Assembly (NCBI RefSeq): GCF_007558865.1
Contig: NZ_VLPK01000001.1
Coordinates: 1,550,001 to 1,614,000, forward strand
From: Mucilaginibacter corticis
GTDB lineage: Bacteria > Bacteroidota > Bacteroidia > Sphingobacteriales > Sphingobacteriaceae
DNA length: 64,000 bases
Reading direction: 5' to 3'
Shown: one piece after another, positions 56,296 to 64,000 of the stretch
How the letters are laid out: each line of letters starts with the position of its first letter
Position numbering within the stretch: the stretch's first letter is position 1
The notes under the pieces: model-generated
Seen by the model: the letters and a program-made list of their open reading frames with translations, nothing else
Database searches by the model: none
Told to the model about the DNA's origin: nothing
Position numbers and translations under genes: made by a program

Positions 56296-57192
56296 TTAAT
56301 TTTTCTGCAATTCCTGGTATTTTATGCCGTTAGCCGGGTCGGCCTGGGTGAAGATGTTGTACGCAGCCAGGCGGGCCTGTGAGTCGGTATGCGCATATAT
56401 CTGCACCAGTTCATCGCTCTTGGCACTAAAGAATACCAAAGGAAACATGGCGCCCAGCCGTTGCCTGTCAACCTGTGTCAGAGTAGGCAGCAGGTCAGAG
56501 ATAGCCTTTCGGCCTTTGCTCGCATTGTCGGACATTTGGTCCAACCCGTTGCGGTGGTAATCATACAAGAAGCTGCGCAGGGGCGCGTAGATCTTGTTGT
56601 TCAGGTTCTCTGCCAGCCAGTAACGGTTGGTATTGCCGTCAAACGCTTTCCATCCCTTATAAGACGATGTTTGCGCATTGGTAACCACGGTTTGCGCCAG
56701 GTTAAAGTAGTAGGAGCCGCCATAACGCGAAAAGGTATCGTTATCCATCCCCGCTATAATATAAGCGTAAAACGCCATTACCGAACTCAGGTTAGATTGA
56801 AAGCTTTGGTCGGAATAGTCTATAGTTTGTCCATCGGTGTAGATAAAGTCAAAGTCCTTATCGTTTACAGTCAGCACGTTGGTATTATAATTTGAGTTAA
56901 AAACCGGTCGCGAAGACTGCACCTGCAATTCGCCGCTAAAGTTGCTGCCGCCATCCCAGGCGGTAACAGTAAGCACAAAATTGCAATCCAAGCGCTCTTG
57001 CGGCAGAACGGTTTCGGCAAGCCATTTATGGCCGTTCAGGAAATCCTTCATTGCCGTCTCCAGCGATTGGAAGATGCGTTTATTGGTGGTTTGTATTTTG
57101 GGAGAGAGTACGGTTATACGGGCATTAAGGTCCTGCGCGGCAACGCCGAGGCTTAAAAACAGTAAAGCTATATACAGGCCGATTACTTTCAT
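56296..57192 (-). CDS. DUF4835 family exported protein
   Basis: A 298-residue protein with a signal peptide (MKVIGLYIALLFLSLGVAAQ) and the DUF4835 body (LNARITVLSPKIQTTNKRIFQSLETAMKDFLNGHKW, LQVQSSRPVFNSNYNTNVL, YAYIIAGMDNDTFSRYGGSYYF). The family occurs in Bacteroidota next to bamD and coaBC; some annotations connect it with type IX secretion, which I cannot verify here. It overlaps coaBC by 4 nt (ATGA), so translation is coupled. Confidence 0.85.
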   Translation of the reverse strand: MKVIGLYIALLFLSLGVAAQDLNARITVLSPKIQTTNKRIFQSLETAMKDFLNGHKWLAETVLPQERLDCNFVLTVTAWDGGSNFSGELQVQSSRPVFNSNYNTNVLTVNDKDFDFIYTDGQTIDYSDQSFQSNLSSVMAFYAYIIAGMDNDTFSRYGGSYYFNLAQTVVTNAQTSSYKGWKAFDGNTNRYWLAENLNNKIYAPLRSFLYDYHRNGLDQMSDNASKGRKAISDLLPTLTQVDRQRLGAMFPLVFFSAKSDELVQIYAHTDSQARLAAYNIFTQADPANGIKYQELQKN

Positions 57193-58394
57193 TTTTTAAG
57201 CAGCGTAGTTATTTTCAGGCAGATATCTTTGGCTACGTCCTCCTTGCTTTTTAAATCGAAGGTAGTTTTTTGCAGATCCCGGTCTATAATGGTGATCTTG
57301 TTGGTATAGGTTTTAAACCCAGCCCCTGCATCGCCTAACGAATTGAGTACAATAAAGTCCAGGTTCTTCTTTTTCAGTTTGTCAGTAGCGTTTTGCTCTT
57401 CGTTGTTGGTTTCCAAAGCAAAGCCTATCAGCAACTGTCCGTCGTGTTTGTGGTCGCCCAGATACTTTAGTATATCGGTGGTCTTTTTGGTTTCGATGAT
57501 AAGGCCATCGCCATCCTGTTTCTTTATTTTTTGTGTAGCTACGTCTACAGGGGTATAGTCGGCTACTGCTGCGCTCATCACACAAATAGAAGTATCGGGA
57601 TAGTTTTGCTGGCATGCTTCCAACATGTCTGCAGCGGATGTCACATCAATGCGCTTAACAGACCGCTGCTTGCTTACCTGAGCGGATGGGCCCGAGATCA
57701 AAGTTACATCGGCACCCAATGAAGCCAACTCGTCGGCAATGGCAAACCCCATCTTTCCTGATGAGTGGTTGCCTATAAAGCGTACAGGGTCAATAGCCTC
57801 ATAAGTAGGGCCGGCGGTAACCATGGCTTTAACACCTGCCAGCGGCAGTTTCTTCAGGATATCGGCAGTTAAAAAAACTACGATCTCTTCCGGCGCGGCC
57901 ATACGGCCCTCGCCATATAATCCGCTTGCCAGTTCGCCGGTACCCGGCGAGATCAGGATATTACCAAAAGATTGGATCATGCTGATGTTGGCTGTGGTGG
58001 ACGGATGTTTCCACATATCCAGATCCATAGCAGGGGCAAAATACACCGGGCACTTGGCAGACAGGTATACTGCCGTAAGCAGATTGTCAGTTAATCCGTT
58101 GGCCATTTTAGCCAGCGTATTGGCGCTTGCCGGGGCAATGATCATTAAATCGGCCCATAAGCCCAGCTCGACATGGTTATTCCATTCGCCTGTTTCGGCA
58201 ATAAAATATTCTGTAAGTACCGGGTTCTTTGAAAGTGTAGAGAGCGTTAAAGGGGTAATAAAGTTGGTAGCATCGGTTGTCATTACCACTTGTACGTTGG
58301 CACCGGCCTTAACCAATAGCCTAACCAACAATGCCGACTTATACGCGGCAATGCTTCCGCATACGCCCAATACTACATTTTTACCTTCAAGCAT
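57189..58394 (-). CDS. coaBC: Phosphopantothenoylcysteine decarboxylase / phosphopantothenate-cysteine ligase
   Basis: Bifunctional enzyme of coenzyme A synthesis. CoaC domain (1-180): FMN-binding GVCGSIAAYKSALLVRLL, catalytic histidine in WNNHVELGLWADLMIIAPASANTLAKMA, and PAMDLDMWKHPS. CoaB domain (190-401): VTAGPTYEAIDPVRFIGNHSSGKMGFAIA and KIKKQDGDGLIIETKKTTDIL (nucleotide site). Third gene in bamD-rpoZ-coaBC-DUF4835. Confidence 0.95.
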   Translation of the reverse strand: MLEGKNVVLGVCGSIAAYKSALLVRLLVKAGANVQVVMTTDATNFITPLTLSTLSKNPVLTEYFIAETGEWNNHVELGLWADLMIIAPASANTLAKMANGLTDNLLTAVYLSAKCPVYFAPAMDLDMWKHPSTTANISMIQSFGNILISPGTGELASGLYGEGRMAAPEEIVVFLTADILKKLPLAGVKAMVTAGPTYEAIDPVRFIGNHSSGKMGFAIADELASLGADVTLISGPSAQVSKQRSVKRIDVTSAADMLEACQQNYPDTSICVMSAAVADYTPVDVATQKIKKQDGDGLIIETKKTTDILKYLGDHKHDGQLLIGFALETNNEEQNATDKLKKKNLDFIVLNSLGDAGAGFKTYTNKITIIDRDLQKTTFDLKSKEDVAKDICLKITTLLKK

Positions 58395-58520
58395 AAGCCC
58401 CCTAACCCCCTAAAGGGGGAATATTTAGTAAAATTAGAAAAAACAACAGACAAAAAAACTCCCATAAGGGAGTTTAATATCAAATGCCATATACCTCCCC
58501 CTTTAGGGGGCCGGGGGCGA
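58391..58520. repeat. Nested palindromic spacer between rpoZ-like gene and coaBC
   Basis: Outer G/C-run blocks (AGCCCCCTAACCCCCTAAAG at 58394 and CCTCCCCCTTTAGGGGGCC at 58494) enclose an inner perfect hairpin ACTCCC-ATAA-GGGAGT. All is within the bamD operon, so transcription must pass through it. Confidence 0.65.
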
Positions 58521-58859
58521 TTAATCTTCTTTAACCGGGTTGCGGTGGTAAACTTTGCCGTCTAAAAATTCCTGAACTGCAACCAATGATGGTTTAGGCA
58601 ATCTTTCATAATATTTAGAGATCTCAATTTGCTCACGATTTTCAAAGATCTCTTCTAAGTTATCATTTGATGACGCAAATTCAGAAAGCTTAGCATGCAA
58701 TTCCTCTTTAACATTGTTTGAGATCTGGTTTGCCCTTTTTGACATAATTACCAGCGACTCATAAATGTTTCCTGTTTCTACATCCAGTTCGCGCAAATCG
58801 CGTGTTACTGTGCTGCTTGCAACGGCAGGTTTGTTTGCATTATTATTTGTGTTACTCAT
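58521..58859 (-). CDS. rpoZ: RNA polymerase omega-like subunit (Bacteroidota type)
   Basis: A 112-residue protein: TRDLRELDVETGNIYESLVIMSKRANQISNNVKEELHAKLSEFASSNDNLEEIFENREQIEISKYYERLPKPSL. The segment NIYESLVIMSKRANQIS is the omega/RPB6 signature as found in this phylum, with a longer acidic tail than in proteobacteria. It lies 7 nt after bamD. Confidence 0.8.
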   Translation of the reverse strand: MSNTNNNANKPAVASSTVTRDLRELDVETGNIYESLVIMSKRANQISNNVKEELHAKLSEFASSNDNLEEIFENREQIEISKYYERLPKPSLVAVQEFLDGKVYHRNPVKED

Positions 58860-58866
58860 GTCTTTA

Positions 58867-59796
58867 TTAATTTGGGATTTTCTTATGTATATCCTGGTTC
58901 TCTGATCTTTGTTGTATATATACCGAATCTTTCTTCATTAATCTGCGGGCAAGTTTTTCGTTCTCCGCCGCTTCGGCTATAATTCTTTTAGCATCGTTGA
59001 TGCCGGTTTGGCTATCTTTTCTTAGTTTTTTAGAATCTGCAAGGAATGCGCTTTTAGGATATTTATCCGCAAACTGGTCTGCAAAGCTTATGGCTTGTGT
59101 ATAACGCTCTTCTTGTTTATACTCACGGCTTTGGTGCGCATACTCATATTGAGCCTTGATGGTTAAATACTCCATTTCTTCGGCATATTTGGTATCCGGG
59201 TAATCGCGCAAAACATTACCGAAAGCTATAACTGCTGCCTGGTTATCGCCAATAGTTAAGTATAGTTTAGCGTTAGAGTACGCTTTCAATTCCAGCCTGT
59301 CACGCAGGTCCTGGATAAGTTTACTTGCTTCAGCTACCCTGTCGCTTTTTGGATAAAGGTTAATAAACAGTTGCAGTTTATCAATACTCTTATAAGTGTT
59401 TTCCTGGTCTAAAGAATATCCCGGCGCGTCAAGGTAATAGCAATAAGCAGTTAAAAACCTTGCCTCTTCAGCTCTTGAGTCAGAAGGATATGAGGTAGCA
59501 AACTCATTAAAGTGATAAGCTGCCGCAGTATAATCCTTCAACTTATAATTAGCCATAGCATTAAGGTAAAACAGATCGGTAGCACCATCCGTCCCGCGAT
59601 AACGCGTTAGCAGGGTTTCAAATAAACCCAATGCTTTGGCATATTCTTTCTTGTCGTACAGCCTTTTGCCTTCCTGGAATTTTTTAGCATTATCATTACT
59701 TAGCTTAAGCTTATCATATTTGCTTTTACAGCCGGCTACGGCTAAAAATAACACTACTAATAAGCCAACAAATAATGGAAGTTGTTTTTTAAACAT
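58867..59796 (-). CDS. bamD: Outer membrane assembly lipoprotein BamD
   Basis: A 309-residue TPR lipoprotein of the beta-barrel assembly machine. Signal with lipobox LAVAGC (cysteine at about 23). Five TPR-like repeats (GKRLYDKKEYAKALGLFETLLTRYRG, AAYHFNEFATSYPSDSRAEEARFLTAYCYY, LQLFINLYPKSDRVAEASKLIQDLRDRL, VIAFGNVLRDYPDTKYAEEMEYLTI) match the YfiO/BamD order. First gene of the operon. A -7 element TATCTTTG ends 4 nt before its ATG, so the mRNA is probably leaderless. Confidence 0.93.
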   Translation of the reverse strand: MFKKQLPLFVGLLVVLFLAVAGCKSKYDKLKLSNDNAKKFQEGKRLYDKKEYAKALGLFETLLTRYRGTDGATDLFYLNAMANYKLKDYTAAAYHFNEFATSYPSDSRAEEARFLTAYCYYLDAPGYSLDQENTYKSIDKLQLFINLYPKSDRVAEASKLIQDLRDRLELKAYSNAKLYLTIGDNQAAVIAFGNVLRDYPDTKYAEEMEYLTIKAQYEYAHQSREYKQEERYTQAISFADQFADKYPKSAFLADSKKLRKDSQTGINDAKRIIAEAAENEKLARRLMKKDSVYIQQRSENQDIHKKIPN

Positions 59797-59800
59797 TTTG

Positions 59801-59808
59801 CAAAGATA
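59801..59808 (-). promoter_or_regulatory. -7 element (TATCTTTG) of bamD
   Basis: Perfect TAnnTTTG on the minus strand, 4 nt before the ATG. Confidence 0.5.
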
Positions 59809-59903
59809 AGGAATATTATAAATCAGTCAATTATTTATTTAGGCAGCTAAGATATAAGGTGTTTTTTACTATGTATATATATAGTATATAGTTTTAACAT
59901 CTT

Positions 59904-60755
59904 TTAACCTTTAATATTGTTTAGCAGATGTCCAAATGTAAAAGTTGGCTTATAGTTTAAATATCGCGCGGCTTTGTCGTAAACGTAAACCCGGTCTATA
60001 CTTCTTGGAAATTGCCAGCCATTGGCTTTATAAATTTTTGCCGCCTCAGGATAATACTTTAATATAGCCTGTTCCGGATCCTGCTTTATATTATATAAGT
60101 CGTCATGTTTAAATGGCGAGCCGCTCGAGATATTAAAGATCTCAAAATTTGAGAAGGAAGTATCCAGGGCCAGCCTTAATGCTTCGGTGCCGTCGCGTTC
60201 GTCCAATCCCCGGTATAGGCGATGATTAAGTTTCAGGTTATCATCTTCAGGTAAAAAGCGGGCCACTCTATATACTGAGGCCTGCAGGCCTTCTTTATAA
60301 AAGAAGTCTTTACATAACTGCTCTGCCGTTTGCTTAGTGATATCATAGATATCGCGCGGTCGCTCTGTAAGTAACTCGTCAACCCAAACCGCTTTTTCAT
60401 GGTCTACTAAAGCATCTCCATATATAGAGGTGGTACTTGTAAACAAAAATCGGGGTATGTTATTTTTGATACAGGCGTTTAAAAGATTTAATGTTCCATC
60501 AATATTTGTTTTGACAAAAGCAGATCGCGGATAGCCCAGTTCATAATGCTTGCCATGTAAAGCTGCCGTATGTATAACAGCGTCAAAGTCACGGCAAACG
60601 GCAGTTATTGCATCAGCGTCGGTAATATCCACTAATTCGTCAGTGGTGGCCGATGGGCTAATATCTATACCATATATAGTATGCTGATGCGCCTTTAAGT
60701 GTTTTACCGTTACAGACCCTAATTGCCCGGATGATCCTGTGACCAATATTTTCAT
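59904..60755 (-). CDS. NAD-dependent epimerase/dehydratase (extended SDR)
   Basis: About 283 residues. Rossmann motif LVTGSSGQLGSVTVKHL at the start, NAD contact DFDAVIHTAALHG, and the catalytic YDITKQTAEQL (YxxxK). Short for an extended SDR; the substrate is probably a nucleotide sugar but cannot be named. The ATG at 60755 is preferred over TTG at 60764 because TAAATTTG (60762-60769) lies 6 nt upstream. It is divergent from the rRNA promoters. Confidence 0.85.
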   Translation of the reverse strand: MKILVTGSSGQLGSVTVKHLKAHQHTIYGIDISPSATTDELVDITDADAITAVCRDFDAVIHTAALHGKHYELGYPRSAFVKTNIDGTLNLLNACIKNNIPRFLFTSTTSIYGDALVDHEKAVWVDELLTERPRDIYDITKQTAEQLCKDFFYKEGLQASVYRVARFLPEDDNLKLNHRLYRGLDERDGTEALRLALDTSFSNFEIFNISSGSPFKHDDLYNIKQDPEQAILKYYPEAAKIYKANGWQFPRSIDRVYVYDKAARYLNYKPTFTFGHLLNNIKG

Positions 60756-60761
60756 ACAGTT

Positions 60762-60769
60762 CAAATTTA
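60762..60769 (-). promoter_or_regulatory. -7 element (TAAATTTG) of the epimerase gene
   Basis: Perfect TAnnTTTG on the minus strand, 6 nt before the ATG; leaderless start likely. Confidence 0.45.
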
Positions 60770-60870
60770 TTCAATTACAGTTTTGCAGGTGTTTTTATTT
60801 TGATGCGATATTTTTTCAGGTTGATTTGCAGGGTGTTAATTGTACACCTTTATTTTTTCATACAAATCAT

Positions 60871-60900
60871 TTGCATGGATGGAAACTATGCGTACCTTTG
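60871..60900 (+). promoter_or_regulatory. rRNA operon promoter P1
   Basis: TTG (60871-60873), 19-nt spacer, TACCTTTG (60893-60900), followed by GCAGCCCGCAAAAG. Perfect match to the Bacteroidota consensus. Confidence 0.75.
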
Positions 60901-60975
60901 CAGCCCGCAAAAGAGATAGCGCGGATCGTTCTAAGAAACATAAAAAAGGTTAACAAAATATATTTTAAATATAAT

Positions 60976-61005
60976 TTGGAGGATACAAAAACTTACTTAC
61001 CTTTG
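60976..61005 (+). promoter_or_regulatory. rRNA operon promoter P2
   Basis: TTG (60976-60978), 19-nt spacer, TACCTTTG (60998-61005), followed by CACCCCG. The AT-rich ATTTTAAATATAA upstream acts like an UP element. Confidence 0.75.
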
Positions 61006-61042
61006 CACCCCGAACAAACGGGAAATGTTCTAAAACATATTG

Positions 61043-61055
61043 CCCCCCCCCCCCC
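61043..61055. repeat. Homopolymeric C tract (13 bases) between P2 and P3
   Basis: Thirteen consecutive Cs within the P2 transcript and about 22 nt upstream of the P3 -33 element. Such tracts often vary in length by slippage; it is also where assembly errors are likely. Confidence 0.8.
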
Positions 61056-61076
61056 TCAAATTATTTTAAAATAAAT

Positions 61077-61107
61077 TTGGGAAAGAAGAAAAAGGTTTAT
61101 ACCTTTG
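61077..61107 (+). promoter_or_regulatory. rRNA operon promoter P3
   Basis: TTG (61077-61079), 20-nt spacer, TACCTTTG (61100-61107), followed by GCAGTCCC. The AT-rich ATTATTTTAAAATAAA upstream resembles that of P2, suggesting duplication of a promoter unit. Confidence 0.75.
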
Positions 61108-61492
61108 CAGTCCCAAAACGGGGGAGGCCGAAAGGCGAAAAAGCTGAAAGCGAATTTCAGCAGAGAATTGAAAAGAGTTACGATAAAAAGTAACCAACAA
61201 AACAGAAGATTTAACCTTCGAAAGAAGGTCAAAATTATAAAAGGTTCACTGCGACAGTGGCACCGAGAAAGTTCTTTTAGGAAATAGAAAATCATGTAGT
61301 AAAGCGGGCCGTTTATGAGTTGGCAGTTTGAAGTTAGTAGTCAGCAATGACTTAATGACCAATGACCAATGACGAATAAATGGTTTGCGAGAAAAAGAGG
61401 AATCGGAAGATATTGTATAAAGATATATAATACAAAGATTAGAAGATTCTGTTATTTATAATAGGGTCAGAGCAATCGAACTTAGACATTTT
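61108..61492 (+). ncRNA. 16S rRNA leader (pre-rRNA)
   Basis: About 385 nt between P3 and 16S. It has a hairpin GTTCACTGCGACAGTGGCAC (61243-61262) and a block of short words (CAATGACTTAATGACCAATG, then ACCAATGACG, 61345-61373) similar to the spacer repeats. No protein gene is credible. Confidence 0.6.
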
Positions 61493-63014
<1,522 letters not shown>

Positions 63015-63088
63015 CTGGAGCAATATCTTACCTCCTTTTAAAGTAAAGCAGAACTGCTTACTGCATGATTATTTCTTAAAATAGAGAT

Positions 63089-63319
63089 CAGTGATTAAAG
63101 ATTGGAGATTAGTTGAATGCAACATTCACTAATTCACTCAATCAATAACTCACTCATTATCTATTAAACGTAAACCCAAAGATGAAGCCATCATGTGGGC
63201 CGGCCTTAAGAGCCAGGACACGGTTGGCAGTTCACAGTTGGCAGATAACAATTGGCAGTTAGCACGAAAGCGAAGCTAACCACTGCAAACTGCAAACTGA
63301 CAACTGCAAACTAAAAAAC
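63089..63319. repeat. Word-repeat spacer between 16S and tRNA-Ile
   Basis: Two blocks of short words: GATTGGAGATTAGTTGAATG with mirrored ATTCACTAATTCACTCAATC (63099-63145), and a CAGTTGGCAG-type arm (63222-63265) mirrored by ACTGCAAACTGCAAACTGAC (63283-63302) and ACTGCAAACT. They form a large stem in the pre-rRNA, possibly a processing stalk. The second block uses the same words as the arms around the four-helix-bundle gene at 35429-35877. Confidence 0.65.
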
Positions 63320-63394
63320 AGTCCTGTAGCTCAGCTTGGTTAGAGCACTACACTGATAATGTAGGGGTCAGCAGTTCAAATCTGCTCGGGACTA
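63320..63394 (+). tRNA. tRNA-Ile (anticodon GAT)
   Basis: Full cloverleaf: acceptor AGTCCTG / CGGGACT, D-loop TAGCTCAGCTTGGTTAGAGC, anticodon loop CTGATAA with GAT, T-arm GCAGTTCAAATCTGC. CCA is not encoded. Confidence 0.96.
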
Positions 63395-63489
63395 CAATAA
63401 GGCAATGATCGAAGGAATGAATTATTGAAATATTGAATATTAAATCATTCATTAATTCAGGCATTCACTAATTCAGACATTAATCTTTC
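63395..63489. repeat. Word-repeat spacer between tRNA-Ile and tRNA-Ala
   Basis: GAATGAATTATTGAAATATT with AATATTAAATCATTCATTAA and TTCACTAATTC words form an inverted repeat between the two tRNAs. Confidence 0.55.
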
Positions 63490-63563
63490 GGGGGATTAGC
63501 TCAGCTGGCTAGAGCACCTGCCTTGCACGCAGGGGGTCAACGGTTCGAATCCGTTATTCTCCA
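63490..63563 (+). tRNA. tRNA-Ala (anticodon TGC)
   Basis: Cloverleaf: acceptor GGGGGAT / ATTCTCC (with G-T pairs), TAGCTCAGCTGGCTAGAGC, anticodon loop CTTGCAC with TGC, T-arm ACGGTTCGAATCCGT. CCA is not encoded. tRNA-Ile/tRNA-Ala is the usual spacer pair. Confidence 0.96.
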
Positions 63564-63808
63564 CGCTTTGTAAAGTAGGCAGTAAACAGTTTACAGTAAG
63601 CAGTTAATACTGCAAACTGAGAACTAAAGACTGCAAACTAAACAAAAAACGTTCTTTGACATATTGGAAGAAGTAAATTGAAAGAGAAAACAACAGATAG
63701 AGACAGTTGTAGGCTTTCGAGGAAGAGTTATAGCAATATAACAGGACTAAGAAACGACGACTTATCTAAATAAAAGCATACCATACGGCGCAAAAGGCGT
63801 ATGAGTAG
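63564..63808. other. tRNA-Ala to 23S spacer with word repeat and boxA-like motif
   Basis: AGTAGGCAGTAAACAGTTTA then mirrored ACTGCAAACTGAGAACTAAA (63575-63640) is another word-repeat hairpin. GTTCTTTGACATATTGG (63651-63667) is a conserved-looking boxA-like antitermination/processing segment; after it, 140 nt of 23S leader. Confidence 0.55.
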
Positions 63809-64000
63809 AAGAAAGTAAGAAAGGGTACACGGGGGATGCCTTGGCTCTCAGAGGCGATGAAAGACGTGATAAGCTGCGATAAGCTGCGGGGATCAGCAAA
63901 TATGAATTGATCCGCAGATTTCTGAATGGGGAAACCTGACTATCTGAAGGATAGTCGCAATAGCGCGAACCTGCTGAACTGAAACATCTAAGTAAGCAGA
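63809..64000 (+). rRNA. rrl: 23S ribosomal RNA (5' end, partial)
   Basis: GGGTACACGGGGGATGCCTT and CAGAGGCGATGAAAGACGTG match the 5' domain of 23S rRNA. The start is estimated by alignment with the E. coli 5' end; the gene continues past the window. Confidence 0.93.

Overview
The window is one 64-kb stretch of a Bacteroidota chromosome, most likely a member of the Sphingobacteriaceae close to Mucilaginibacter/Pedobacter. The evidence is the 16S rRNA gene at 61493-63014, promoters of the TTG-N19-TAnnTTTG type, a near absence of Shine-Dalgarno sequences, and Bacteroidota-specific families (IPExxxVDY, DUF4835, DUF3127, COG2509 dehydrogenase, TonB_C/M56 fusions, LytTR two-component pairs). It is mostly core genome, with one small accessory island and many short intergenic repeats.

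Layout. 1-6 kb: 3' part of clpC, a FAD dehydrogenase, DinB protein and an ECF sigma factor with a small membrane protein. 6-9.5 kb: divergent GH130 and GH27 genes, a small mannan/galactomannan-type sugar locus. 9.6-15.8 kb: rlmD-type rRNA methyltransferase, PyrR-like phosphoribosyltransferase, and a histidine kinase with DUF47 and PiT phosphate transporter. 15.8-19.6 kb: trpE-trpG-trpC, led on the minus strand by a short leader peptide with tandem Trp codons (19476-19532) and an attenuator hairpin. 19.6-24.4 kb: anmK, a 42-bp tandem repeat, a winged-helix regulator module with a duplicated operator, a ferritin-like protein and a GNAT. 24.4-26.8 kb: accessory island with a broken phage terminase, an orphan membrane protein, a frameshifted small gene and hicAB. 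26.9-34 kb: cold-shock protein, RsmI-like methylase, flavin monooxygenase, secreted intradiol dioxygenase and a LytS/LytTR pair. 34-42.7 kb: miaE, nadD, a four-helix-bundle gene cassette, gmk, yicC, rnc-fabF-acpP and pyk. 43-50 kb: small membrane proteins and a blaI / BlaR-TonB / TonB module. 50-60 kb: a MITE-like element, YceI, an outer-membrane porin, an HD hydrolase, THUMP methyltransferase, DUF3127, and bamD-rpoZ-coaBC-DUF4835. 60.8-64 kb: an rRNA operon with three tandem promoters, 16S, tRNA-Ile(GAT), tRNA-Ala(TGC) and the start of 23S.

The most interesting signals are non-coding or architectural: (i) a ~450-bp cassette that fills the gmk-nadD spacer exactly, a four-helix-bundle (S23-like) gene between inverted arms built from a short repeated word that also fills the rRNA spacers; (ii) a complete trp attenuator with an apparently leaderless leader peptide; (iii) several families of inverted repeats between genes; (iv) at least five protein genes whose -7 element lies 3-6 nt before the start codon, implying leaderless mRNAs; (v) five TonB C-terminal modules in two neighbouring proteins under a BlaI-type repressor. 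All family names come from recognising motifs by eye; no database search was run.
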